In this document: piece by piece, positions 49,556-58,003 of the stretch | How positions within the stretch are numbered: the stretch's first letter is position 1 | Layout: each line of letters opens with the position of its first letter | Source: Bacteriovoracaceae bacterium | Lineage (GTDB): Bacteria; Bdellovibrionota; Bacteriovoracia; Bacteriovoracales; Bacteriovoracaceae | Length of the DNA: 64,000 nucleotides | Reading direction: 5' to 3' | Assembly (NCBI GenBank): GCA_024711325.1 | Contig: JANJTC010000005.1 | Coordinates: 1-64,000, forward strand | Made by a program: the position numbers and the translations under genes | Notes under the pieces: model-generated | Told to the model about the DNA's origin: nothing | Seen by the model: only the letters and a program-made list of their open reading frames with translations | Database searches by the model: none

Positions 49556-50992
49556 ATGAAATTCTTACTTTTATCATTCATCTTCTTTCTTAGTTCTTTA
49601 AGCTTCGCTGAGGATGTTGTTGTGCCCATGGAGTGTAAATACAATAAAGGCAAGAAACCATCTTCCGCTCTGTGTGTGCAATTCGATCCCACGCTGAAAG
49701 TGTCGGTGAATGGTGTTTGTTTGTATGATGATAATGGTTCTTCAAGTTCAAAGAGTTGGAAGCGAGGAAATCTTAAGCTGGACAAGAAATCGGGGAAATA
49801 TACATTTACTCCCAAGATCTCATGTGACAACGGGGTTGAATATAAATTAGTTCCAGATTATCAAAATGATAGCACCCTTAAACAAATCGCTGGTTCCAAA
49901 GGTCCCTGGACAGGTAATGCTGTTTATGTGGCCGGGAAAGCGCCCATGAATTGTTATTATAATGTAACGGCCTTAGGGATTCCGACTGGGAGTAAACCCT
50001 GCTCGGGAGATTCGCAAGATGCGAACTATTGTCGAATTTTAGAAAACCCTAAAAAGGGGTATAACGGTAAGTGGTGGGTACATGGCAAAAATTCGCATGT
50101 TTGCCGCGGGGGTGTTGCGTTCGGAAATAATCCCTCGCAAGTTCAGGATGAAGAAGTCATCATTTCTGACGCTCGATTTCTGGAATTAGATGAAGAACCA
50201 CTAAGATGTATTCGATCAAATAATAATCAGGTTGCCTGTAACCAGTCAGCATGTATTCAGCCGGGGGAACAGGCGGGACCTGGTAAAAAAGGATGCTGCC
50301 GCAGACTAGCTAAAAAGAGTGGTGGCTATGGCTGGTACCAGAATACTAAAAATATCAATAGCTCTGATGCAAATTCAACCGCTGGTACTACAGAGTGTAC
50401 AAAACTGGTGGCCGCGAAAACTCTTAATAACTTTGTTTCTGATGCTTCAGGTTTTTTAGTCGACGGGGGAAATCTTGTTAGCTCCACTTTTGCCGATGTC
50501 GTAGGTAAAAGCGATCAGAAGACAGGTCTTGCAGTTAAAGATAATAATATCATTTTTAATGTCAACCACGTTGGAGTGGCCTCCATTTCCAATAACGGTC
50601 GCATGTCGATTAATTCAACTGCAGATAGCTCTTATCATTTGAAAGTTGGCGGGGATGTTCTGGCCACTAATTTTCATACACCTTCTGACAAGAACTTGAA
50701 AACCAGGATTGTCCGTATTGATCGTCCCTTAGATAAGATCAGTAAGTTGAATGGAGTCTATTACTACTGGGATAAAAATAAGGCCGGAACCTTTTACACT
50801 GAAGAAAGGCAAGTTGGTCTGATTGCCCAGGACGTAGAAAAAGTCCTGCCTGAATTAGTAAAACAAAGGGAGGATGGTACGAAAACAGTGGATTATTCTC
50901 ACTCTGTAGGTCTGATCGTTGAAGCGATTAAAGAGTTAAAAAAAGAAAATGAGGCCTTGAGAAGACGAATCCATATTCTGGAAAATAACTGA
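49556..50992 (+). CDS. Secreted fibre-like protein with C-terminal S74 intramolecular chaperone
   Basis: The 478-residue protein has a signal peptide (cleavage near residue 18) and a Cys-rich N-terminal region (residues 20-285). A beta-repetitive stalk at about 320-375 includes HLKVGGDVLAT. An S74 autoprocessing domain begins SDKNLK at 377-382; Ser377 and Lys382 are the predicted dyad. A C-terminal heptad coiled coil lies near 453-475. S74 domains trimerise and then release phage tail spikes and fibres. Predatory Bdellovibrio uses similar trimeric fibres in prey recognition. The role here is inferred. Confidence 0.85.
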   Translation: MKFLLLSFIFFLSSLSFAEDVVVPMECKYNKGKKPSSALCVQFDPTLKVSVNGVCLYDDNGSSSSKSWKRGNLKLDKKSGKYTFTPKISCDNGVEYKLVPDYQNDSTLKQIAGSKGPWTGNAVYVAGKAPMNCYYNVTALGIPTGSKPCSGDSQDANYCRILENPKKGYNGKWWVHGKNSHVCRGGVAFGNNPSQVQDEEVIISDARFLELDEEPLRCIRSNNNQVACNQSACIQPGEQAGPGKKGCCRRLAKKSGGYGWYQNTKNINSSDANSTAGTTECTKLVAAKTLNNFVSDASGFLVDGGNLVSSTFADVVGKSDQKTGLAVKDNNIIFNVNHVGVASISNNGRMSINSTADSSYHLKVGGDVLATNFHTPSDKNLKTRIVRIDRPLDKISKLNGVYYYWDKNKAGTFYTEERQVGLIAQDVEKVLPELVKQREDGTKTVDYSHSVGLIVEAIKELKKENEALRRRIHILENN

Positions 50993-51007
50993 AAATAAGG
51001 TGCCGTT

Positions 51008-51367
51008 ATGAAAATGCTAATTGCTTTAATGACTTTGTTGCAAATGAATATTGTTCAAGCACTAGTCACTTGTTCACCATCTTCATGCTCTCCACCTTGT
51101 GATGGAAGTTGCACTTATTATGTTTGTGATCAGGATGAAACAAAAACCTTTGAGGTGAAAAAGCTTCCAATGACAAATGAAGATTCAGAACCAGCAAACG
51201 CCTGCTTATATACCAAGCTAATGGAAACAAAACTTCCATTCACTTTTCAGAATATAACCTATTCTAAGCTTCCAATGTCCATAACCAATAAATACAAGAC
51301 CTGTCGGGCCGTCAGTGTATCCGGACCAGCATGTCCTCCCCCAACTATTTCGCCCCCTGCCCCATAA
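51008..51367 (+). CDS. Small secreted Cys- and Pro-rich protein
   Basis: The 119-residue protein has a signal peptide (cleavage near VQA-L), an early cluster of six Cys (CSPSSCSPPCDGSCTYYVC) and a Pro-rich end. The family is not recognised. It is 15 bases after the S74 fibre gene, probably in the same operon, and may be an accessory surface protein. Confidence 0.68.
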   Translation: MKMLIALMTLLQMNIVQALVTCSPSSCSPPCDGSCTYYVCDQDETKTFEVKKLPMTNEDSEPANACLYTKLMETKLPFTFQNITYSKLPMSITNKYKTCRAVSVSGPACPPPTISPPAP

Positions 51368-51379
51368 AAGGCAACCGAT

Positions 51380-51598
51380 TTAGATAGCTGAAATATCCTG
51401 CCCTCCGGCCTCCCGGAGAACTTTATTTTCTGCATCTTGCTTTTCTTTCAAGTATTCTTTCTTTTCTTCTTCCACTGTCCGAAGGGCACTCTCGGCACCC
51501 TTAATGCGCTCGTGGTGATCTCGCTTGGCCCTTCCTCGCATAATCCTCATAAAATTCCGGACCTCTTTCATTTTATTCTTAAAGAAATGCCTATTCAT
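51380..51598 (-). CDS. Small basic helical protein
   Basis: The 72-residue protein begins MNRHFFKNKMKEV and has a Lys/Glu-rich coiled-coil-like helix in the second half. ATG 51598 has a near-perfect AAGGAGGG ribosome-binding site. No family is recognised. It converges on the Cys-rich gene with a 12-base gap. Confidence 0.62.
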   Translation of the reverse strand: MNRHFFKNKMKEVRNFMRIMRGRAKRDHHERIKGAESALRTVEEEKKEYLKEKQDAENKVLREAGGQDISAI

Positions 51599-51656
51599 AA
51601 ATCCCTCCTTGGACCAAAGCTTATTTAGCATGAAGGGTGCCACCGCATGGGGTGTT

Positions 51657-51669
51657 GAGTCATTGACTC
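51657..51669. repeat. Inverted repeat upstream of smc
   Basis: GAGTCA-T-TGACTC is a perfect 13-base inverted repeat between the divergent small gene and smc. The surrounding 183-base gap shows no other clear feature apart from AT-rich sequence before smc. Confidence 0.35.
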
Positions 51670-51826
51670 CTCTGTGAGGGAAAGTAAGCCCAAAATTTCT
51701 AGACAGGCCGCTCTCTCATAGGGGAAGATGAGTGATCTTTAAATATAGCTGAGTAAAACGGATGCAAGATGCAGAAGCTTACTTTGTTTTTAAAGATACA
51801 CACAAACACTTACGAGAGGTCAGCAC

Positions 51827-54800
51827 ATGAGGCTTAACAGGCTCATCATTCAGGGTTTTAAATCCTTTAAAGACAAGACAGTCATTATTTTTGATGAAGG
51901 TATTACAGGGATCGTAGGTCCTAACGGTTGTGGTAAGTCCAACATCGTTGATGCTTTATTCTGGGTTATGGGAGAGCAGTCGGCAAAGCACCTTCGTGGG
52001 ACTTCCATGAAAGATCTTATTTTCGCCGGATCTTCCCGATACACGCCTGCTTCATTTGCAGAAGTGACTTTAGTTTTGGATAACGTTAACGGCAAACACA
52101 TTCACATCAGTGGAACAGTGGCAAAACCGGCCGAAATCCACCTGACTCGTAAACTTTATCGTAACGGCGAAACTGAATACCGTATCAATGGTGAGCCAGC
52201 TCGTCTGAAAGATATTCATGAAGTTTTCATGGATACTGGTGCCGGTGCCAAGTCTTATTCAATTATTGCTCAGGGAGAAATTAACAAGCTCGTTCAGGCC
52301 AAGCCGGAAGAGCGCCGGGTAATGATTGAAGAAGTTGCGGGGATTACAAAGTTTAAACTTCGTAAAAAAGAATCTCTTAAGAAGATTGAACAGACTCAGT
52401 CTAATCTGATCCGTCTGGAAGATCTTCAGAATGAAATTTACAAGAATCTTAAAAATCTTGAACGTCAGGCAGAGAAAGCTGAAAAGGCCAAAACTCTTCG
52501 AGAACGTATTAAGAAATATGAACTGATCGTAGAAAGTCATCGTGAGCATGACTATCTACAAGACTTCACTAACGCCAGCACCATGCTTGAGTCCCGCCAG
52601 ACCGAACATGAGAATTTGACCCTTCGTAAGTCTCAGTTAGATCTGCTGTTAGAAGATGAAAAAATCCAGAAGACTGACATGATGGAAAGAATCGATGTCG
52701 CTCAGGATGATTTCAATGATCACTCAAAGGAACTCGCTGCTGCTGAAGAGCGTGTGAAGCATCTTAAAAAATCCCTGATTGAAAAAGAAAAACAAATTGA
52801 CCGGGCCCAGCGTGAAAACGAAGAGCTCAATATTGATATCGAAAAACGTTCAGAAAGATTAGAGGCCCTAACGGCCCAGCTAGAAGATCTGGAAGCTAAT
52901 AACTATGAGCAGATGGATTTCTCTAATCTGGAAGAAAAAGTTGAGCTTTTAAAGTCTCAGATGTTTGATCTTGAGGAAGAACTCGGAGAAAAACGTCGTG
53001 AGCTTAATGCTTCTAAAGAAAGACTTCAGTCTTTAGATAATGAAGCTTTCAAAAATTCTTCAAAACTTGAAGAATACTCACGCCTTCTTCAAGATTTAAC
53101 GGCCGAAATTGAAACCCTGGAAAAAACCACTTCCAATTTCACCGACGATCTTATGAAAGATCGTGCCACTGTTAAATCTTCTGGTGCCAAGGTGGAAGAA
53201 CTTAAGGCCGCACTGCCTGCCCTTAAAGAAGAAGTGGATAGTCTGAACCAGGAATTAAAGTCCCATGATGTGACTTATCGTGAACTTTCACGTGAAGTGA
53301 TCCAGCTTGAATCCAAGCGCCAGTCATTAATTGAGATCAACAACTCAGCTGAAGGTCGTCGCGCCGGTGCTATTGAGCTTGTTGGTAAGGTTAACGATGG
53401 CACGCTGGAAGTTTTAGGGAAACTCATTGAATGTGATCCTGAATATGCCGTAGCCGTTGAGCAGCTCATTGGAGAATCACTGGACGTGGTCCTTTCAACC
53501 GGTGGAAAAGAAGCCTTCGCTTCTCTTATGACGGATTTTGAAGCCACGGTCGACGTATTATGGCCTCAGGAATCATCGATTTCGACTGAGTCGATTGGAC
53601 GCCTTGAAACTCAGGGTTGCCAGAACATGAAGGCCCTGACCGATATCGTAAGAATTAATAATCAAGAATATGCAGCTAAACTTTCAAAGATTCTTAACGG
53701 TTTCTTTGTTGTAGAGAACTTAACCACGGAGCTGGCCTCTAAAATTAACCCAGAGATCCAGTTTAAAGGACTTGTTTCTAAGGATGGAAAAGTTCTCATC
53801 AAAAAAGTCGGTAACTCCATTCTCTACGGAGTCCGTAATGACGGAGCCTCAGAAGCTCAGGGGATTGTTCAAAGAAACAATCTGATTCAGGAAATGGGTA
53901 TTCAGCTTGAATCCAAGCAAGCTGAACTTGCCATTCTTGAAACCAATATTAAACAGATTGAAACTTCACTTTCTGAGAAGAGAACCATTCTGGAAGAGAA
54001 GTCTAAAGAGTTTAATGAGATTAATATGATTTATGCGGCCACTAAAGCTGCACTGGAATCAAAAGAATCGAATCAATCCTCTAATTCTTCAAGACTTCAG
54101 ATCCTTCAGGGCCGTAAGTCTGAAATTTCTAGTTCCCGCCTGACTCTTCTGGAGAGTGATGAGACTTTGATCAACGCTAAAGAAGAGTTTGATGCCAAGG
54201 TGAAAGAATTATCCAGCGATGTCGCTGATATTGAATCCCGTTATCAGGAACTCAAAGTCAGCTTTGAAAATGAGCGTGACGAAATGATGGAACTCAAAGT
54301 GAAAGCTCAGAGTTACCAGCAGCAGTTAACATCCCTTAAATCCCAGATTGAGGATGTGAATGCACAGATTGATCGTTATCATGAAAAACAGCAGGCGAAC
54401 CTGGAGCTATTAGAAAACTTTCAGACCGACATCGAAAACGCTCAGACGGAAGCGGAAACAGTTGAAGCTTCTAACCGCGATCTATCCGAAGTTCTTTCTG
54501 AGAAAGAATCTTACTTGAATCTTCTGAAAGATCAGATAGCTCAAGTCCTTCTTTCGATGCAGGAAAAAGAGTCTGAATTAAAAGAGATCAATAACCGTAT
54601 CAACAAGATTGAAAAAGAAAATGTTGAGTTGGAACTTAAAACTGCTCAGATCATCCAGGAAGAAGAACTTCTGGTGAAAGATATTTTTGAGCGCTACAAA
54701 ATCGATCTTCGTTCAGTCATGATGAAGCATCTTGAGATTACTTCTGACAAGATCGTTGACCTTAAAGATCTTTCTCCGATGTATGTCATGGAAACAGAAG

Positions 54801-55504
54801 ATGGCCCGAAAGAAATTGAAGTCCTCGAATATGAATTCGAGAAGCGTTTCCCAGGCCAGATCAAAGAAGCAAAAGAAAAATTCAAAGAGTATAAGTCCGA
54901 TTTTAACCGCTTAGGTGAAATCAATTGGGCCGCAATTGAAGAATATGACCGTCAGAAACTTCGTTACGACTTCCTGAAAACTCAGGAAGAAGAACTTAAG
55001 AAGTCTCTGACCGATCTCCAAACCGCCATTGCTCACATTGATGAGAAATCCAAAGAGCGTTTCAAAGAAGCCTTTATGGAAGTGAATGAGCGCTTCTCGA
55101 AAGTTTTCCCGATCATCTTCGGTGGTGGGGAAGCGAAGCTGGAAGTCACCGGTGATCTTGATTCTATTGAGTGTGGTGTGGATATTATCGCAAAACCTCC
55201 TGGTAAGAAGATGCAGTCAATCACTCTTATGTCAGGTGGTGAAAAGGCGATGACAGCAGTCTCGTTGATCTTCTCAATCTTCCTGGTGAAACCATCTCCA
55301 TTCTGTTTACTGGATGAGGTTGATGCTCCACTGGATGATGCTAACGTTGGTCGATTTAATGAACTTCTGCGTGAGATGAGCTCTGAATCACAATTTATTT
55401 TAATTACGCATAATAAGAAAACCATGGAACTGAATGACACACTTTACGGTGTGACCATGCAGGAGCCGGGCGTCTCTAAGGCCGTCTCAGTGCAACTCCA
55501 TTAA
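51827..55504 (+). CDS. smc: Chromosome segregation protein SMC
   Basis: The 1225-residue protein has Walker A GPNGCGKSN at 31-39, two long coiled coils, a hinge domain at about 510-640 and the C-terminal signature LMSGGEKAMTAVSL with Walker B FCLLDEVDAPLDDAN. It is the full-length bacterial SMC that condenses chromosomes with ScpA and ScpB, which are not in this window. GAGAGGT precedes the start. Confidence 0.97.
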   Translation: MRLNRLIIQGFKSFKDKTVIIFDEGITGIVGPNGCGKSNIVDALFWVMGEQSAKHLRGTSMKDLIFAGSSRYTPASFAEVTLVLDNVNGKHIHISGTVAKPAEIHLTRKLYRNGETEYRINGEPARLKDIHEVFMDTGAGAKSYSIIAQGEINKLVQAKPEERRVMIEEVAGITKFKLRKKESLKKIEQTQSNLIRLEDLQNEIYKNLKNLERQAEKAEKAKTLRERIKKYELIVESHREHDYLQDFTNASTMLESRQTEHENLTLRKSQLDLLLEDEKIQKTDMMERIDVAQDDFNDHSKELAAAEERVKHLKKSLIEKEKQIDRAQRENEELNIDIEKRSERLEALTAQLEDLEANNYEQMDFSNLEEKVELLKSQMFDLEEELGEKRRELNASKERLQSLDNEAFKNSSKLEEYSRLLQDLTAEIETLEKTTSNFTDDLMKDRATVKSSGAKVEELKAALPALKEEVDSLNQELKSHDVTYRELSREVIQLESKRQSLIEINNSAEGRRAGAIELVGKVNDGTLEVLGKLIECDPEYAVAVEQLIGESLDVVLSTGGKEAFASLMTDFEATVDVLWPQESSISTESIGRLETQGCQNMKALTDIVRINNQEYAAKLSKILNGFFVVENLTTELASKINPEIQFKGLVSKDGKVLIKKVGNSILYGVRNDGASEAQGIVQRNNLIQEMGIQLESKQAELAILETNIKQIETSLSEKRTILEEKSKEFNEINMIYAATKAALESKESNQSSNSSRLQILQGRKSEISSSRLTLLESDETLINAKEEFDAKVKELSSDVADIESRYQELKVSFENERDEMMELKVKAQSYQQQLTSLKSQIEDVNAQIDRYHEKQQANLELLENFQTDIENAQTEAETVEASNRDLSEVLSEKESYLNLLKDQIAQVLLSMQEKESELKEINNRINKIEKENVELELKTAQIIQEEELLVKDIFERYKIDLRSVMMKHLEITSDKIVDLKDLSPMYVMETEDGPKEIEVLEYEFEKRFPGQIKEAKEKFKEYKSDFNRLGEINWAAIEEYDRQKLRYDFLKTQEEELKKSLTDLQTAIAHIDEKSKERFKEAFMEVNERFSKVFPIIFGGGEAKLEVTGDLDSIECGVDIIAKPPGKKMQSITLMSGGEKAMTAVSLIFSIFLVKPSPFCLLDEVDAPLDDANVGRFNELLREMSSESQFILITHNKKTMELNDTLYGVTMQEPGVSKAVSVQLH

Positions 55505-55515
55505 GGTTTGTGGAC

Positions 55516-55560
55516 AGGGGAAAAGTAACTTCAGTAAGAGGAAGCTTTCCCCTTTTTTTA
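55516..55560 (+). terminator. Intrinsic terminator after smc
   Basis: AGGGGAAA (from 55516) pairs with TTTCCCCT (to 55553), with an inner CTTC/GAAG helix, then a run of seven T. Confidence 0.75.
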
Positions 55561-55573
55561 AAAAAGGAACAAT

Positions 55574-56185
55574 ATGAAATTCCTCCTTCTTCTCGCCCTC
55601 ATCCCGAACCTTACTTTTGCAAAAAGCTTTGTCCCTAATTCATTTTCCGCAAACTACGAAGAAACAGTTGTTTCTCTAGCTACAGGTAAAGAGAAAAAGA
55701 GTTTTGGAAAAATTGATTATAAATTTCCTGGTAACCTACGCTTTGAAGTGACGTCACCGGTGCCAACTCTTTTTGTGGTTAATCCTAAGAAAAGCTGGCT
55801 GTATCAGCCTTCTCACGTAAAAGGTGAAAAAGATCAGGTCTCCGTTCAGGATTCTGCGGATCTGCCTCTGATTAAATTTTTGGACTCAGTTAAGAATGGT
55901 ATTGAAGACTCGAAAATCTTTGCCACTAAATATGGCAAGAATGATCTGACTTTGACATTTGTTAAGACCATCCAAAAAGAGATGGGGTTTGTGGAGGTTG
56001 TTCTTCATACTGACAAAAATGCCAAAGAGATAAAAGAAATCAGTGGTTTTGATAAAATTACCTTAAAGCATATCAATGGTAGTAAAACCAACATCAAGCT
56101 AATTGACCTGAAGGAAAATGTTTCATTCCCTCCAGGTAATTTTACTTTTAAGCCTTCGGCAAACACTAAAGTTATCAAGAACTAA
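55574..56185 (+). CDS. lolA: Outer-membrane lipoprotein carrier protein LolA
   Basis: The 203-residue protein has a signal peptide (cleavage near TFA-K) and the LolA pattern: SANYEETVV, GKIDYKFPGNLRFEV and LFVVNPKKSWLYQP, forming the half-barrel that binds lipoprotein acyl chains. It ferries lipoproteins across the periplasm, in line with the lipoproteins encoded nearby. Its stop overlaps that of the convergent gene by four bases. Confidence 0.87.
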   Translation: MKFLLLLALIPNLTFAKSFVPNSFSANYEETVVSLATGKEKKSFGKIDYKFPGNLRFEVTSPVPTLFVVNPKKSWLYQPSHVKGEKDQVSVQDSADLPLIKFLDSVKNGIEDSKIFATKYGKNDLTLTFVKTIQKEMGFVEVVLHTDKNAKEIKEISGFDKITLKHINGSKTNIKLIDLKENVSFPPGNFTFKPSANTKVIKN

Positions 56186-56628
56186 AGAGTTAGTGATTCT
56201 TTGCAGTTGACCTCATTAATCATGATGTTATTAAGAAATATTCTGATTTTGAGGTCACTACCTACAGTAGAGAACTCATAACTTTCTTTCCCAAAATTCT
56301 CCTCACTCATCACATCCAGATGAACCTTGTTATCTAAACAGTAGGCTTTTTGAGTATAAGTAAGTTCGCTGCCTTCATTCGTTTGAATTGTAATTTCTTC
56401 CGGCTCCCCATCGGCCACAAATTTGAGGTGCTTAAATCCTGAAGGCGTTTTGATGAGAAATCGGTAATAGGGGATGCGTTCACGAACTGAAACTTTTGAA
56501 ATTTGAAAGGCACTTATTCTGGAGCGTGAGCTACATTCTTCATACTGGGCCTCAAAGGAAGGACATTCGGCCAATGCCGATGTACTCATGATAACCAGGG
56601 CCACTGCAGTGAGAAAAGTTTTCTTCAT
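56182..56628 (-). CDS. Small exported protein
   Basis: The 148-residue protein has a signal peptide ending SALAE and a mature start CPSFEAQYEEC. It has one further central Cys and a late Cys, beta-rich overall. The family is not recognised; the N-terminal spacing resembles the protein at 48211-48633. It has a perfect ribosome-binding site that can pair with an upstream complement. Confidence 0.68.
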   Translation of the reverse strand: MKKTFLTAVALVIMSTSALAECPSFEAQYEECSSRSRISAFQISKVSVRERIPYYRFLIKTPSGFKHLKFVADGEPEEITIQTNEGSELTYTQKAYCLDNKVHLDVMSEENFGKESYEFSTVGSDLKIRIFLNNIMINEVNCKESLTL

Positions 56629-56631
56629 AAT

Positions 56632-56657
56632 ACCTCCTTGATTAAAAAGACGGAGGT
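56632..56657 (-). promoter_or_regulatory. Hairpin able to mask the ribosome-binding site
   Basis: On the minus strand ACCTCC (56657-56652) is complementary to the Shine-Dalgarno GGAGGT (56637-56632), separated by a 14-base A/T-rich loop, just before the start at 56628. It may control translation. Confidence 0.35.
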
Positions 56658-56704
56658 AACTAAACCTTAATTAGTGCTGACTTCGAAATGAATTTTTCTT
56701 AAAA

Positions 56705-56740
56705 AAGAAAAACCCCCAGAAGTCGCGTTCTCCTGAGGGT
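56705..56740 (-). terminator. Terminator of the pentapeptide/small-peptide transcript
   Basis: Read on the minus strand, ACCCTCAGGAG (56740-56730) pairs with CTTCTGGGGGT (56722-56712) allowing two G-T pairs, then TTTTTC. Confidence 0.75.
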
Positions 56741-56766
56741 CTTTGGGTAGGGATCTCGAACTTTGG

Positions 56767-56847
56767 CTAAATCCCGTAGGCCTTTATCAGGACCGCCAAA
56801 CCAAAAATATTAATCATTAGTGTCAGGCCATAAAAACTCAGATTCAT
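56767..56847 (-). CDS. 26-residue hydrophobic small protein
   Basis: The short frame encodes MNLSFYGLTLMINIFGLAVL plus six more residues, predicted as one membrane helix. AAGGAG lies five bases before its ATG. It starts 15 bases after the stop of the pentapeptide gene and ends shortly before a terminator, so it looks like a true second cistron. Function unknown. Confidence 0.5.
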   Translation of the reverse strand: MNLSFYGLTLMINIFGLAVLIKAYGI

Positions 56848-56862
56848 AACTGCTCCTTATTT

Positions 56863-57297
56863 CTAACAGGCCATGGCCAGTTCAATATAGATATCAGTGG
56901 TGTAATCACGAGGACCTGACTGAAGGCGATTGCGGCCGGTTTGCAGCAAGGCCACCTGTTTTGGTCCTAAATCACAATCTTCATAATTAGAATTTGTTGA
57001 GCTACTGGCCACCCAGTTGCAATCCGTAAAGTTGCAGTTCTTGAAATTGCACTTCTTAATATGCGAGAATTCGAAGCTGCAATTCTCAAAAACACAGTTC
57101 TCGAAGCTAACCCCTTGAAAATCGCAAGCATAGAACACGCAATCGGAGAAAACCACTTGCCGGTAGGTGCTCAAAAGGATGCGTGAGCCGGCCAGGATTT
57201 GAGAGGAGATGACGACCGAAGCTAGCTGCTCATCCTTAATCAGCTGGTAGCTTTCTGATGATTCTAATTGAGTCTTTTCAATTGTTTGTGTGAACAT
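56863..57297 (-). CDS. Cys-rich pentapeptide-repeat protein
   Basis: The 144-residue protein has about nine consecutive five-residue repeats at roughly 50-95 with Cys/Phe at ladder positions (FSDCVFYACDFQGVSFENC, then further NCxF units), predicted to form a right-handed quadrilateral helix. No signal peptide is present. ATG 57297 is preferred for GGAGGGG upstream; the frame extends further upstream only as an artefact over the divergent gene. Function unknown; some relatives bind gyrase. Confidence 0.75.
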   Translation of the reverse strand: MFTQTIEKTQLESSESYQLIKDEQLASVVISSQILAGSRILLSTYRQVVFSDCVFYACDFQGVSFENCVFENCSFEFSHIKKCNFKNCNFTDCNWVASSSTNSNYEDCDLGPKQVALLQTGRNRLQSGPRDYTTDIYIELAMAC

Positions 57298-57327
57298 GTG
57301 GCCCCTCCGCCGCGTATAGTTCCTGAC

Positions 57328-57394
57328 TGCAATGATATGCAATTTGACGATTTGCGTCAAGATATAAAATTGCATTAAGAAATTATTTTGCAAT
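57328..57394. promoter_or_regulatory. Operator-like repeats between pentapeptide and HTH genes
   Basis: TGCAAT occurs at 57328, 57338 and 57389 and inverted as ATTGCA near 57370. ATGCAATT (57337-57344) and AATTGCAT (57368-57375) bracket TTGACG/CGTCAA (57344-57349 and 57355-57360). The nested inverted repeats overlap the pentapeptide promoter and probably bind the HTH protein encoded alongside. Confidence 0.5.
57332..57360 (-). promoter_or_regulatory. Sigma-70-type promoter for the pentapeptide gene
   Basis: On the minus strand TTGACG (57360-57355), a 17-base spacer and TATCAT (57337-57332), each five of six to consensus. Confidence 0.6.
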
Positions 57395-57401
57395 CCGATA
57401 A
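57375..57401 (+). promoter_or_regulatory. Sigma-28-like promoter before the HTH gene
   Basis: TTAAGAAA (57375-57382), 11 bases, TCCGATAA (57394-57401), nearly the same as the better promoter at 14811-14837. Leader to the ATG at 57422 would be short. Confidence 0.4.
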
Positions 57402-57421
57402 GAAATTCAAGGGGGTGGATT

Positions 57422-58003
57422 ATGATCCGCTTTAGTCCAGACTTTTTGGAAAACTTTCTCGCTGTCGTTCGTAAGTATATGCAATTGCGAGGAGGACTGA
57501 CGCAAAAAGACCTATCTGAAATGATGAATGTGGGGATTTCCACCATGAGTCGATTTCTCAATTTGAAAACCAGTAATGTCGACGAGCAATTGGTTGCCAA
57601 TATCATCGCCACGCTAGGTATTCCCTTGCATGAAATCATTGATGGCGTGGAAGAAGATTCCACTGAGACCTTCAAACGCCTGGTGCAATTTTATAAAGAT
57701 CAAAAAGCCGCCGATCAGAAACTTGGTGATGATGAAGGGGCCAAGCAACCTGAGACCCGAACGAAGACCCAGGCCACAATAAATGTTGGTGGTCGTAGGC
57801 AGCAGATGCCATTTGGTGAGACGGGTGCTGTGGGAACTACGCGAACAGATATCTCGATTCGAGAAAAACTGGAAACGCTCTCACCAAGACAGAAGGCCTA
57901 CTTAAATGACTTTCTGAATTTGGATATTAATGATCGCGATTTGATTGTGGATTTAGGTGACGCTATCTTCCGCTACTTTCGCCAAAGGAATGTGGAATTT
58001 TGA
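57422..58003 (+). CDS. Helix-turn-helix transcriptional regulator
   Basis: The 193-residue protein has a Cro/CI-type HTH at about residues 26-50 (LTQKDLSEMMNVGISTMSRF). A flexible Gln/Lys/Thr-rich middle follows, then a second helical C-terminal region (ETLSPRQKAYLNDFLNLD). It is divergent from the pentapeptide gene, with shared inverted repeats, so autoregulation is likely. Its stop overlaps the start of the vWA gene. Confidence 0.78.
   Translation: MIRFSPDFLENFLAVVRKYMQLRGGLTQKDLSEMMNVGISTMSRFLNLKTSNVDEQLVANIIATLGIPLHEIIDGVEEDSTETFKRLVQFYKDQKAADQKLGDDEGAKQPETRTKTQATINVGGRRQQMPFGETGAVGTTRTDISIREKLETLSPRQKAYLNDFLNLDINDRDLIVDLGDAIFRYFRQRNVEF

Noticed and set aside
51437-51628. Plus-strand frame opposite the small basic protein gene
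   Set aside because: The minus-strand frame has a near-perfect ribosome-binding site and plausible composition; this one has neither.
57298-57675. Extension of the pentapeptide frame to 57675
   Set aside because: It would cover the promoter region and the HTH gene; an ATG with a good ribosome-binding site is at 57297.
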